Source: Hymenobacter artigasi (GTDB taxonomy: Bacteria > Bacteroidota > Bacteroidia > Cytophagales > Hymenobacteraceae). Taken from it: a stretch of 64,000 bases of DNA. The notes below the pieces were generated by a model. That model saw only the letters and a list, made by a program, of their open reading frames with translations. It was not told where the DNA came from and ran no database searches. The DNA lies in the NCBI RefSeq assembly GCF_012275535.1, contig NZ_JAAVTK010000002.1, positions 124,001 to 188,000 on the forward strand. Reading direction: 5' to 3'. Both the position numbers and the translations under genes were made by a program. Below are positions 15,985 through 24,118 of this stretch, in pieces (position 1 is the stretch's first letter; each line of letters starts with the position of its first letter).

Positions 15985-16212
15985 CTAGAAATTGGCCAGG
16001 ATATAATTGCGCCGCTCGTCATACTCCGCTTCGGTAATGAGCCTTTTCTGCAGCATGCTTTTCAGATTCCGCAGCTCAACCAGCGTGCCATTGAGCGCAG
16101 GGACCGTAGCAGGTTTTATGGCCTCCCCGGCGGCCGTATCGGTACGCCAGGCGCACTGGCTACAGGTATCGCCAAGGACGATATGGCCGCGTTCGCAATA
16201 CTTCTTTTTCAT
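15985..16212 (-). CDS. Small protein with zinc-ribbon-like N-terminus and SHOCT-like C-terminus
   Basis: A 75-residue protein. The N-terminus has KYCERGHIVLGDTCSQCAW, whose Cys/His spacing looks like a small zinc-binding motif. The C-terminus LRNLKSMLQKRLITEAEYD followed by ERRNYIL matches the SHOCT short C-terminal domain. It has its own terminator and is divergent from the next gene. The function of SHOCT proteins is mostly unknown; oligomerisation is the usual suggestion. Confidence 0.75.
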   Translation of the reverse strand: MKKKYCERGHIVLGDTCSQCAWRTDTAAGEAIKPATVPALNGTLVELRNLKSMLQKRLITEAEYDERRNYILANF

Positions 16213-16318
16213 AATTTATCGCCATTTAAGACGGACTTCAAATATCCGGCAGCACCCCCAAACGACGCAAAGGCCAAAAATTTCTTTTTCTTTGACTATT
16301 GATTCTACCTCCCCTACC

Positions 16319-17569
16319 GTGCCACGCCTTCCCCTACACATCCAGTTTGCTTTGCGTGAGGCCGTTGCCGCCCGCTTTGGCCAGCCGCTGCGCTACCCAA
16401 GCCATTGCGATGCCCTTGAGCTTGAGTTGCAGCAGAACGCCGCAGCGGGCGGCCGACGCTTAAGCCCCAGCACGCTACGGCGGTTTTTCGGCCTGGTAGA
16501 CAAAGAAGGGGGCTATCACCTGCACACCCTCGACACCCTGGCCCGCTACGCGGGCCACGCCGACTTTGCGGCCTTCGGCCAGTCGGTTGCGGGGCGAGCC
16601 ATGCAGCACCCGGCCGCCCCGGGCGCAGCCACCGACATTCCGGAACTGCTGGCCATGGAGCAGCTGGCCTATCCCGAGCGCCTGTTGCTGGGCTATTTCC
16701 TGGGGCGCGTTACGCGGCCGGCCCAGCCTGGCGGGGCTGCCTCGCCGCTGGCCCTGCAGCTGGCCACTCACCCGGCGGGCCAGGAGTTCTTCGTCGAATC
16801 CTTCGTAGACCTGGCGCACCTCACCAGCGCGTTTGGCGAGGTGCTGGCCACCTACCTGCAGCACAAGCACACGCCCGAAGCCCAGCTTTTTGGGCATTCA
16901 GCCCTGTTCCTGGCCGAATTTCTGGCCGAAGTCGAACCCGCCTGGCGTCAGCGCCTGGCCCTGCTGCTGGCCCTGCCCGTGCCGCCCGATGTGCACGCCT
17001 TCCCGAGGGGCCGGCGGGCATTTGCCGAGATAGTGGCCGCCTGGCACGATGCGCCCGACCGTGTGGTACCAGCTGCCCTACTGGCCCGCCTGCACCAGGA
17101 AGCCCTCACGGTGCCGCGCACGCCAGTACCTCCGGCGCCGTTACCGGCGTTCTACAACCTGTTTCCGGCCGGCTACCATTTTCTGGTGGCCGAAGGGCTG
17201 TTCCTCACCGGTCAGTTTCCGGCGCTGCTCGATTGGCTAACCCTCACCAACCGCGAGTTTCCCGAGCTGCCCTGGCTCGAAACCAACGTATTCGACCAGC
17301 TGCTGCGGGCATTCTGGGCCGTGGCCGAACTGCGCACCGGCCTCATCAGTGCCCGCGCCCCGCACCTGCATTCGCTTTTCAACCTGGAAACCAACAGCTG
17401 GCTGCTCGACTATTTCCAGGTGCACATCTGGCTGGTCGAGCTGCACTTCGCCGCCGGCACCGATTCCGCCGAAGCAACTCGGCTACGCAGCCACATCAAG
17501 GATTTTGCCGCGCTACACGGCATGCCGTTTTTCGAAGAAGTAGCCCGGCGAATAGTTGCGTCAGTTTAA
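16319..17569 (+). CDS. Bacteroidota hypothetical protein with HTH-like N-terminal domain
   Basis: A protein of about 416 residues with no ATG near its conserved start. I placed the start at GTG 16319 (VPRLPLHIQF); TTG at 16292 is an alternative, while in-frame codons further upstream overlap the small gene on the other strand. The first about 90 residues (RRLSPSTLRRFFGLVDKEG then LHTLDTLARYAGHADFAAF) recall a DNA-binding-like module found in many Bacteroidota hypotheticals, where 'S-x-x-T-L-x-R-x-F-G ... HTLD-x-L-A-x-Y' recurs. The remaining helical 300 residues have no recognisable motif. Function unknown. Confidence 0.7.
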   Translation: MPRLPLHIQFALREAVAARFGQPLRYPSHCDALELELQQNAAAGGRRLSPSTLRRFFGLVDKEGGYHLHTLDTLARYAGHADFAAFGQSVAGRAMQHPAAPGAATDIPELLAMEQLAYPERLLLGYFLGRVTRPAQPGGAASPLALQLATHPAGQEFFVESFVDLAHLTSAFGEVLATYLQHKHTPEAQLFGHSALFLAEFLAEVEPAWRQRLALLLALPVPPDVHAFPRGRRAFAEIVAAWHDAPDRVVPAALLARLHQEALTVPRTPVPPAPLPAFYNLFPAGYHFLVAEGLFLTGQFPALLDWLTLTNREFPELPWLETNVFDQLLRAFWAVAELRTGLISARAPHLHSLFNLETNSWLLDYFQVHIWLVELHFAAGTDSAEATRLRSHIKDFAALHGMPFFEEVARRIVASV

Positions 17570-17618
17570 TATGGTGGGGGCTTAGCACACCGGAGGCAGC
17601 GCTCGCCTGGAACGCTAT

Positions 17619-18770
17619 TTACAGCCCAAAAATCAGTGGCCCGCCGGTTGTCTTCGGAATCCTGTGCGTTTTCAGAAAAGCTTTCAGCGCCGCCGGGTCG
17701 TGGCTGAAGGCCAGCACTTCTGCTTCCAGCTGCTTGATTTTGTAGTCCAGGTCGGACTTCTGGTGCTGGTAGTCCAGCTCCATCGCCACGGGCGTGGGGG
17801 TGTAGTAGTAGGGCTTGCCGGTGAAGGCCGACCAGTCCTGCTGCTCGGCCAGCAGGGCCTCGTCCAGCTCACGGGTTTGCTCCTTCAGCAGCTTGTTGTA
17901 GTATTTGAGCTGGCTTTCGGCCAGGTTTTCGAGGTGGCTTTGGTCGATGCGCTGTAGCTCCAGCTGCAGGCGCAGCAGGGTGAGCAGCTCGTTGGCCTGA
18001 TAGGCGGTGGTGACTTGCTTGAGCAGCTCGGTTTTGCGCAGCTTTTCGGCTTCGTCGGGCTCCAGGTCAGGGTGCAGGTGCTTCACCAAATCCATGTAGA
18101 GCGTACGCACGGCTTTAGTGATGTTCTTCTCCTCGGCCTGCTTCTGCTCCTCAGCGGCCTGCTGCTTCGGGCTCTTTTTGCGCTGGGTGCGGCGCTCGGC
18201 GGCCTGGGCCTCCTGCTGTTCGTACTTGGCTTGCCGCTCGGCCATTTTCTCATCCACGTAGGCCATGAATTTTTCCTGCGTGCTCACGTCCACGTCGGGG
18301 TCGAACTCGATGCCGTACTGCAGGCTGACCAGCTGCTTCATCATTTCCGCCGTGTGCTGGTCGGCGGCGGCTTCCTCTTCGGCCGTGAGCGGCGGCGCGT
18401 GCTTGTCGATGATGGGCGTGAGGTCGGCGTGGCCGCGCTCGAGTAGGTCGGCACACTGCCCGATGAGGTCGGTAATCTTATTCTTTTCGCCTTTGGTGAG
18501 CTTGTAGGTTTCAAACGCCTCATCGAGCTGGCGCACCAGGGCGGCGCGGGCATCGTTGTGGCGGGCTTGCAGCGGGCGGTACTCGTTTTGCACGCGCTGG
18601 CGCATCTTGGTGGCCGCTTCGCGGAAGTCAACCACCTCTTTTTCCAGCCGGGCAATGCGCTTGGTGAGGCGGTTGAACTCTTTCTGGGCCTTGGAAAGCG
18701 AATCGGTGCCCGCGCCGGGCGACTTAATATGTACGAGCTGCGGCTTGGGCGCAGGGATTTTCTTGGCCAT
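17619..18770 (-). CDS. Coiled-coil protein with a J-domain-like HPD motif
   Basis: A 383-residue, highly charged, mostly coiled-coil protein (KEFNRLTKRIARLEKEVVDF; EQQEAQAAERRTQRKKSPKQ). Near residue 240 is KAVRTLYMDLVKHLHPDLEP followed by KLRKTELLKQVTTAYQ, which matches helix II, the HPD loop and helix III of a J domain. J domains stimulate Hsp70 ATPase, so this could be a specialised DnaK co-chaperone; the rest of the protein has no known domain. Start MAKKIPAPK at 18770 follows a TACTTTTG promoter motif (18795-18802). Confidence 0.78.
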   Translation of the reverse strand: MAKKIPAPKPQLVHIKSPGAGTDSLSKAQKEFNRLTKRIARLEKEVVDFREAATKMRQRVQNEYRPLQARHNDARAALVRQLDEAFETYKLTKGEKNKITDLIGQCADLLERGHADLTPIIDKHAPPLTAEEEAAADQHTAEMMKQLVSLQYGIEFDPDVDVSTQEKFMAYVDEKMAERQAKYEQQEAQAAERRTQRKKSPKQQAAEEQKQAEEKNITKAVRTLYMDLVKHLHPDLEPDEAEKLRKTELLKQVTTAYQANELLTLLRLQLELQRIDQSHLENLAESQLKYYNKLLKEQTRELDEALLAEQQDWSAFTGKPYYYTPTPVAMELDYQHQKSDLDYKIKQLEAEVLAFSHDPAALKAFLKTHRIPKTTGGPLIFGL

Positions 18771-18794
18771 TGGGATTACAAAACGAGTCGACGG

Positions 18795-18802
18795 CAAAAG
18801 TA
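18795..18802 (-). promoter_or_regulatory. Bacteroidota -7 motif for the HPD coiled-coil gene
   Basis: Minus-strand TACTTTTG matches TAnnTTTG, 24 bases upstream of the ATG at 18770. It rules out the longer in-frame start at 18797. Confidence 0.6.
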
Positions 18803-18977
18803 GCTATTGGGGCCATGGCCAACCAACCGGGCTACGAATTATGGCCGGGCGGTGCCGCTGGTAGCTGGCCGTTGCGAAAATGGGAAAGGGTGAAGGCGGC
18901 GGTGGTTTTGCCTCCGCCATTGCAGCCGGCAAAAAAAACAGTAGGCCTTCATAAGCGGATGGTCTGGGTGAACCAGC

Positions 18978-19418
18978 TTATAATTTCGCCGACTTTTTCC
19001 ACTCCTTAAATCCTATCACGTCCTTTCTTACGGTTTTCCACCAATATATTCCATGGAGTTTTTGCAAATGTGCAAAAACCTTGGCATTGTACGACATCAT
19101 GCAGGTGTTGTCGGCCGGTGAACAGCCAAACTCATAGTAATGAACGTTATATTTCTGTTCAAAAAGGGAATCCGTTGGCATAAAAGCCATCGGCGCGATT
19201 CCACCAGCCAGACATAAGAACGGAATATCGTCGGCAATATCTTTTTTAGCTAAGGCTTCCCCAGCTTCGCACCCGGCATTTCCCGGCGTCACAAAAATCA
19301 GTTTCCCAACGCCTGACTTATTGATTCTTTCATCATCTGGCTTGAAGTTTTGACCAAATGCCACAACAGAAAACAGTGCGAACATCAACGTCAGCAAATA
19401 GCGGCTTTGATTTACCAT
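18978..19418 (-). CDS. Exported hypothetical protein, AT-rich
   Basis: A 146-residue protein with a signal peptide (RYLLTLMFALFSVVAF, cut near GQN). The mature part has four cysteines (GCEAGEA, IPFLCLAGG, EFGCSPADN, TCMMSYN) that could pair in the periplasm, and a basic C-terminus. I do not recognise the family. Base composition is clearly poorer in GC than the neighbours, and the gene sits directly beside the RAYT element, which together suggest acquisition. The ATG at 19418 is preferred because upstream in-frame sequence is the REP repeat. Confidence 0.75.
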   Translation of the reverse strand: MVNQSRYLLTLMFALFSVVAFGQNFKPDDERINKSGVGKLIFVTPGNAGCEAGEALAKKDIADDIPFLCLAGGIAPMAFMPTDSLFEQKYNVHYYEFGCSPADNTCMMSYNAKVFAHLQKLHGIYWWKTVRKDVIGFKEWKKSAKL

Positions 19419-19459
19419 AGAGACGATTTTTTTATATTGCTCAAAACTAAATAGCTGCC

Positions 19460-19526
19460 GCTGGCCGTCGTTTAGCGCGCAGCGCGTAACGGCCGGCCGA
19501 CGAGTGGGGCGAGTCTCCAGACTCGC
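19460..19526 (+). repeat. REP-like repeat, copy C (downstream of the transposase gene)
   Basis: 67 bases; GTTTAGCGCGCAGCGCGTAAC core then a hairpin 19509-19526 with 8-base arms GCGAGTCT/AGACTCGC and a 2-base loop. It ends 5 bases before the transposase stop codon. Confidence 0.85.
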
Positions 19527-19531
19527 GTACG

Positions 19532-20077
19532 TTAGAATAACAAGCTCACGGCCAGCCCCTCCCCCATTCCCGCGTACCACGCCGCCGAGGAGTACACGTA
19601 ATCTTCGCCCCAGTAGCATATCCCCGCCCGCACCGGGTTCTGATGAACGTACTCGAGTTTCTGCTGCGTCACGGCTTCGGTTTTGAGCTCGATGCCGTGG
19701 CTGTGGTTTTGCCAGAGTTGAATGAAGGTGTTTTTCGGGTTGAACTCGCCCTGCTTTCGCAGCGTCCACTCCAGCCACTGCCGCCGGCTTTCCTGCGGAT
19801 TAATGAGAATGGCTTCGAACACCCGGCGCGCGGTGAATTTCTTGAAATCCCGCACGATGGCCGACAGTTCCTGGCCCTCGGCGGCGCGGGCTATCAGGTG
19901 CAGGTGGTTGGTCATGAGGCAATACGCGAATAACTCCAGCCCCTTGTGCTGCTGGCAGTAGCGCAAGCTGTCCATCACAATATCCTTGTAGAGCGGGCGG
20001 GTAAACACATCGAGCCATTCCACCACGGTGAAGGTGAGAAAGTAAAGCCCTTGCTGGTCACGAATGGGGTAGGCCAT
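19532..20077 (-). CDS. REP-associated tyrosine transposase (IS200-like Y1 family)
   Basis: A 181-residue Y1 transposase. The HUH metal-binding motif is CLMTNHLHLIARA (H-L-H, about residue 65) and the catalytic tyrosine is in QKLEYVHQNPVRAG, where Y-x-x-x-NP is typical of the RAYT group. The start MAYPIRDQQGLYFLTFTVV at 20077 matches the family N-terminus. The gene has no insertion-sequence ends but is flanked by REP-like repeats, so it is a domesticated or autonomous RAYT rather than a classic IS200. It nicks and joins single-stranded DNA at REP hairpins in studied cases. All key residues look intact. Confidence 0.92.
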   Translation of the reverse strand: MAYPIRDQQGLYFLTFTVVEWLDVFTRPLYKDIVMDSLRYCQQHKGLELFAYCLMTNHLHLIARAAEGQELSAIVRDFKKFTARRVFEAILINPQESRRQWLEWTLRKQGEFNPKNTFIQLWQNHSHGIELKTEAVTQQKLEYVHQNPVRAGICYWGEDYVYSSAAWYAGMGEGLAVSLLF

Positions 20078-20139
20078 TAGGTGGGTGCGGGTTTGCGCCT
20101 TCAAGTTTACACAAACCGGCTGACAAAACGCAATCCGCC

Positions 20140-20210
20140 GCATGCTGGCCGCCGTTTAGCGCGCAGCGCGTAACGGCCGGCCGGCTAGTGGGGCGAGTTT
20201 CCAAACTCGC
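20140..20210 (+). repeat. REP-like repeat, copy A (upstream of the transposase gene)
   Basis: 71 bases, same orientation as copy C. Its terminal hairpin (20193-20210) has arms GCGAGTTT/AAACTCGC, so one base pair differs from copy C on both sides of the stem. Confidence 0.88.
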
Positions 20211-20251
20211 TGCCGCGCAACGGCAATCCAGCGGCTGCCCTCTCCTCATAC

Positions 20252-20322
20252 GCGAGTCTGGAGACTCGCCCCACTGGCCGGCCAGCCGTTACGCGCTACG
20301 CGCTAAACGGCGGCCAGCATGC
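20252..20322 (-). repeat. REP-like repeat, copy B (inverted)
   Basis: 71 bases, the reverse complement of copy A with few differences, separated from it by 41 bases that include a small TGCCG/CGGCA hairpin (20211-20225). A and B together form a BIME-like inverted pair ending 12 bases from the carboxylase stop codon. Confidence 0.88.
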
Positions 20323-20334
20323 AGTTCGACTGCC

Positions 20335-21963
20335 TCACACCTGAATAACGCCCACATTATATGCCTTCTCAATCGGCGCATGGTTAGCCGCCGCAATCCC
20401 TTCCGAAATGACCTTACGGGTTTCCAGCGGGTCAATTACGGCATCGACCCAGAGACGGGCTGCAGCGTAGTAGGGCGAGAGTTGCTCCTCGTAGCGGGCC
20501 TTGATGCGGTCGAGTAGCTCCTTTTCGGCTTCGGGGGTAATGACTTCACCCTTGGCTTTGAGGGAGGCCACCTGGATTTGCAGGAGGGTGTTGGCCGCCG
20601 CCGCGCCGCTCATTACGGCCAGCTGTGCCGTGGGCCAGGCCACTATGAGGCGCGGGTCGTAAGCCTTGCCGCACATGGCGTAGTTGCCGGCACCGTAGCT
20701 GTTGCCCACGATAACCGTGAACTTGGGCACCACCGAGTTGGCCATGGCATTCACCATCTTCGCCCCGTCCTTAATGATGCCGCCCTGCTCGCTCTGGCTG
20801 CCCACCATAAAGCCCGACACGTCGTGCAGAAATACCAGCGGAATGCGCTTCTGGTTGCAGTTCATGATGAAGCGCGCCGCCTTGTCGGCCGAGTCAGAGT
20901 AGATGACGCCACCCATCTGCATGCCGGTTTTCTTGCTCTTCACAATCTTGCGCTGGTTGGCTACGATGCCCACGGCCCAGCCATCGATGCGCGCCAGCCC
21001 GCACAATAGCGTCTGGCCATAATCGGGCTTGTAGGCCTCAAATTCGGAGTTATCAACCAGGCGGTTGATGATGTCCATCATGTCGTAAGGCTTCACCCGG
21101 TCGGCGGGCAGCAGGCCGTAGATTTCCTGCTCATCCTGCGCGGGCTTGGCCGGCTCGGTGCGGCTGAAACCGGCCGTGGGATGCGCGCCCAGCTTGTCGA
21201 AGATAGCGCGGATGTGGTCGAGGCATTCCGCGTCGGAATCGAACTTGTTGTCCGTCACGCCCGAGATTTCGCAGTGCATGCTCGCGCCGCCCAGCGCCTC
21301 GTTGTCGATGCTTTCGCCAATAGCCGACTTCACCAGGTAGGAGCCCGCCAGGAACACCGAGCCCGTGCCGTTCACAATCATGGCCTCGTCGCTCATGATG
21401 GGCAGGTACGCGCCACCAGCCACGCAGGGCCCCATAATGGCCGAAATCTGCACGATGCCCATGCTGCTCATCACCGCGTTGTTGCGGAAAATGCGGCCGA
21501 AATGCTCTTTATCCGGGAAAATCTCGTCCTGCATGGGCAGGTACACGCCGGCCGAGTCCACGAGGTAGATAATCGGCAGCTTGTTTTCGATGCTGATTTC
21601 CTGGGCCCGCAGGTTCTTTTTGGCCGTGATGGGGAACCACGCGCCGGCCTTCACGGTGGCGTCGTTGGCCACCACCACGCACTGCCGCCCGGCCACGTAG
21701 CCGATTATCACAACCACGCCACCGCCGGGGCAGCCGCCTTCTTCCTTGTACATGCCGTCGCCGGCAAACGCGCCGATTTCGACCTGCGCCGCGCCCTCAT
21801 CCAGCAGGTATTCAATGCGCTCGCGGGCGGTGAGCTTGCCCTTGGCTTTGTGGGCGGCAATGCGCTTCTCGCCCCCGCCGAGGGCTACTTTCTGAAACTT
21901 CTGACTGAGATTGAAGCTAAGTTGCTTGAGTTGGTCTTCGTTGCGGTTGAACTCGACGTTCAT
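20335..21963 (-). CDS. Acyl-CoA carboxylase beta (carboxyltransferase) subunit, methylcrotonyl-CoA type
   Basis: A 542-residue carboxyltransferase with both crotonase-like halves: GKLTARERIEYLLDEG, VVANDATVKAGAWFP, SAIMGPCVAGGAYLP (first oxyanion region), then VFLHDVSGFMVGSQSE and NSYGAGNYAMCGKAYDP (second). Such subunits transfer carboxyl from carboxybiotin to an acyl-CoA. The pattern is closest to methylcrotonyl-CoA carboxylase beta, which acts in leucine breakdown, but propionyl-type specificity cannot be excluded by eye. The biotin carboxylase partner is not in the window. A TACCTTTG motif is upstream (22025-22032). Confidence 0.88.
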   Translation of the reverse strand: MNVEFNRNEDQLKQLSFNLSQKFQKVALGGGEKRIAAHKAKGKLTARERIEYLLDEGAAQVEIGAFAGDGMYKEEGGCPGGGVVVIIGYVAGRQCVVVANDATVKAGAWFPITAKKNLRAQEISIENKLPIIYLVDSAGVYLPMQDEIFPDKEHFGRIFRNNAVMSSMGIVQISAIMGPCVAGGAYLPIMSDEAMIVNGTGSVFLAGSYLVKSAIGESIDNEALGGASMHCEISGVTDNKFDSDAECLDHIRAIFDKLGAHPTAGFSRTEPAKPAQDEQEIYGLLPADRVKPYDMMDIINRLVDNSEFEAYKPDYGQTLLCGLARIDGWAVGIVANQRKIVKSKKTGMQMGGVIYSDSADKAARFIMNCNQKRIPLVFLHDVSGFMVGSQSEQGGIIKDGAKMVNAMANSVVPKFTVIVGNSYGAGNYAMCGKAYDPRLIVAWPTAQLAVMSGAAAANTLLQIQVASLKAKGEVITPEAEKELLDRIKARYEEQLSPYYAAARLWVDAVIDPLETRKVISEGIAAANHAPIEKAYNVGVIQV

Positions 21964-22002
21964 AAGGAAAGCGGGTGGGATTTGGTGGGGTTTAGCACAA
22001 AA

Positions 22003-22032
22003 AAATCCGCCCGAAAGCGGATTTCAAAGGTA
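22003..22032 (-). promoter_or_regulatory. Promoter motif with an adjoining hairpin upstream of the carboxylase gene
   Basis: Minus-strand TACCTTTG (22032-22025) is followed at once by AAATCCGC/GCGGATTT arms (22024-22017 and 22010-22003) and a run of T. The hairpin would sit at the very 5' end of the transcript, or terminate transcription arriving from the mlaD-like gene. Confidence 0.5.
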
Positions 22033-22058
22033 CGGGCTTAGCGGGCTTATGCTCGTCG

Positions 22059-22108
22059 GTCAGCCCGGGCATTCTGCGATGCAAGCAGCGACGAATGCCC
22101 GGGCTGAC
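22059..22108. repeat. GTCAGCCCGGGCATTC inverted repeat downstream of the MlaD-like gene
   Basis: Perfect 16-base arms 22059-22074 and 22093-22108 around an 18-base loop. It can act as a transcript-end hairpin for the gene ending at 22115, though no clear T-run follows. Confidence 0.6.
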
Positions 22109-22114
22109 AAACGG

Positions 22115-23122
22115 CTACTTAACTACCGACGTGGTTTCCACCTTTTTCACTTCGGTGGTGGTGGTGCCGTCGGGCTTTTTGGTGGTTTCTACTTTCGTCT
22201 TATCCTTGCCGCCGCCAAATACCGAGAAGTGTACGTAGCGCTTGGGGTTGGCTTTCAGGTCCAGCAGCAGGTCGTTGGAGCTGGCCGAGGTGGCGGCGAG
22301 GTTGTTGTAGAGCGTGGAATCGTGCAGGAGCTTGCCCATCGAGCCCGACTGGTCATTGAGGGCCGTGTTGAGGGTTTGCACGGTGGCTTGGGCATCGGCC
22401 AGGGTGGCGTTGAGGCGGCGCAGGGCCGGGCCCACGGGGGCGGTTTTCAGCGAGTCGGAAAGCTGGCCGAAGTTGGTGGCTATTTTATCGAGCTTACCGG
22501 TCGTTTTGTTCAGCGCCACGCTCATCTGGGCGAAGTTGCGGGTAATCTGGTTGATGTTGGCCTGGTTGGAAGCAATGAGCCTGAGCAGCGCCTCAGTGCT
22601 GGCCCGGGCGCCCACCAGCGTGCCCTGAATGTTGGTCTGGGCGTCCTTGTTCAGGAAGCCGTTGATGTTGGCCAGTGTGGCCCCCACGGTATCGAGCACG
22701 GGCAGGGCCTTGGCCTGGAAGGCATCGGCAATGCTGGAAGGCGTCACGGTGCGGATTTCTTCGCCGCCGGTATACGTTTTCGAGTTCTTACCCAAGGTGA
22801 GGGTAATGGCCTTTGAGCCCAGCAGCGAGCCGCCCAGGCTGGCGGTGGTGGAGTCGCCCACCACAATGCCTTTCTCCAGCTCCAGCGCCACGCGCACGGA
22901 GTTGCCCTTCTCGGGCTGGAGCACCATGCTCTTCACCTGGCCTACTTTAATGCCGTTGAGCGCCACTAGGGCCCCCACGTTCAGGCCATCGACCCGCGGG
23001 TAGGTGGCATAGTAGGTCTGGTCGGAGGAAAGCACGTTGCTGCCCCGCAGGAAATTGAAGCCGATGATGAGGGCGGCAATGGCGACGATGGCGAGGAGCG
23101 CCACTTTTATTTCTTTAGACAC
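22115..23122 (-). CDS. MlaD family (MCE) lipid-transport protein
   Basis: A 335-residue protein with one N-terminal membrane anchor (VALLAIVAIAALIIGFNFL) and an MCE domain (YPRVDGLNVGALVALNGIKV, GSLLGSKAITLTLG), then a long helical region and a Lys/Thr-rich tail. MCE proteins bind lipids in the periplasm for ABC-type phospholipid transport. The GTG at 23122 (VSKEIKVALLAIV) is the best start; upstream in-frame sequence is not hydrophobic or conserved. The permease and ATPase partners are not in the window. It follows the amidase gene by 113 bases on the same strand. Confidence 0.85.
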   Translation of the reverse strand: MSKEIKVALLAIVAIAALIIGFNFLRGSNVLSSDQTYYATYPRVDGLNVGALVALNGIKVGQVKSMVLQPEKGNSVRVALELEKGIVVGDSTTASLGGSLLGSKAITLTLGKNSKTYTGGEEIRTVTPSSIADAFQAKALPVLDTVGATLANINGFLNKDAQTNIQGTLVGARASTEALLRLIASNQANINQITRNFAQMSVALNKTTGKLDKIATNFGQLSDSLKTAPVGPALRRLNATLADAQATVQTLNTALNDQSGSMGKLLHDSTLYNNLAATSASSNDLLLDLKANPKRYVHFSVFGGGKDKTKVETTKKPDGTTTTEVKKVETTSVVK

Positions 23123-23235
23123 GAGGGTAATAATTGGATGAAAACGGAAGGGAGGCGAAAGCGAACTGCGGGTATCTACGACGGAAGTGCGAAGGCCGGT
23201 CGCCGGGCAGTGCAACTCCTTGCCGTACCGCTTAC

Positions 23236-24087
23236 CTAACCGCCTTCCAGCTCGCGCTTGTACTCGCGGAAGGCGCGATAGATGCCTGCGGCCATATACG
23301 ATTGATTGGCTTTATCGTTGAGGTAACGCTCTTCGGCCGGATTAGTTAGAAAGCCCGACTCGATGAGCACCGAGGGCATGGTCGATTTCCAGAGCACCAG
23401 AAAGCCGGCCTGCTTCACGCCGCGGCTGGGGCGGCTCACGCTGGTGCGCAGCTGCCTATCCACGCGCTGGGCAAAGCGCAGGCTGTTGGTGATGTAGGCC
23501 GACTGAAACAGCGAGAACAGAATGTGGCTTTGGGGCGAGCTGGGGTCGAAGCCGTCGTAGCGGGTTTTGTAGTCCTTTTCCTGCAGGATTACCGAGTTTT
23601 CGCGCTGGGCCACGCCCAGATTGGCAGTGCTTTTATGCAGGCCCATGGTCCACACCTCAGTGCCGTGGCTCTGGCTGGGACCGGCGTTGCAATGAATGGA
23701 AATAAAGAGGTCGGCGTGGTTGCGGTTGGCGATGGCGGCGCGCTCGTCGAGCTCAATAAACACGTTGGTTTTGCGCGTGTAAATCACCTTCACCTCGGGC
23801 ATGTTTTCCTGAATCTGCTTGCCCAGGGCCAGGATGAGGCTCAGGGCCACGTCGGCCTCGCGGGCGCTGGCCCCGGCGCAGCCCCGGTCTTTGCCGCCGT
23901 GGCCGGCATCGAGCACCACCGTGCGCAGGCGGTAGCGGTAGGGCTCGTTAAGAGCCGTAGCCGGGAGGGCCGAATCAGGGGCGATGCGGGCGGAGTCGGC
24001 CGGGGTTTGGGCCTCCGCGTTCCACTCGCCGCTGCCGGCGCCCAGTAATAGCAAAGCGGCACTGGCCAGGATGACAATAATCCGCAC
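23236..24087 (-). CDS. N-acetylmuramoyl-L-alanine amidase (Amidase_3)
   Basis: A 283-residue exported enzyme: signal peptide to about residue 26 (LASAALLLLGAGSG), then an Amidase_3 domain with zinc ligands in VVLDAGHGGKDRG, an aspartate/glutamate in READVALSL, ADLFISIHCNAG (second histidine) and the catalytic glutamate in SVLIESGFLTNPAEE. It cuts the bond between muramic acid and the stem peptide of peptidoglycan in the periplasm. It is divergent from lptD with overlapping candidate promoters and upstream of an MCE gene, an envelope-maintenance group. Confidence 0.93.
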   Translation of the reverse strand: MRIIVILASAALLLLGAGSGEWNAEAQTPADSARIAPDSALPATALNEPYRYRLRTVVLDAGHGGKDRGCAGASAREADVALSLILALGKQIQENMPEVKVIYTRKTNVFIELDERAAIANRNHADLFISIHCNAGPSQSHGTEVWTMGLHKSTANLGVAQRENSVILQEKDYKTRYDGFDPSSPQSHILFSLFQSAYITNSLRFAQRVDRQLRTSVSRPSRGVKQAGFLVLWKSTMPSVLIESGFLTNPAEERYLNDKANQSYMAAGIYRAFREYKRELEGG

Positions 24088-24118
24088 GTTGTTCGTTGAA
24101 GGGGCGGTAGCGACCTGC

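Larger units (their letters stand above)
19460..20322. mobile_element. RAYT-REP element: transposase gene bracketed by REP-like repeats
   Basis: A single tyrosine-transposase gene (19532-20077) lies between two direct copies of an about 70-base repeat (19460-19526 and 20140-20210), with a third inverted copy at 20252-20322. This matches REP-associated tyrosine transposase loci, in which the transposase maintains or spreads short palindromic repeats found elsewhere in the genome. Confidence 0.8.

Noticed and set aside
19509..20269. Possible CRISPR array around the transposase gene
   Set aside because: Only three repeat copies, in mixed orientation, without regular spacers; they fit a RAYT-REP element.
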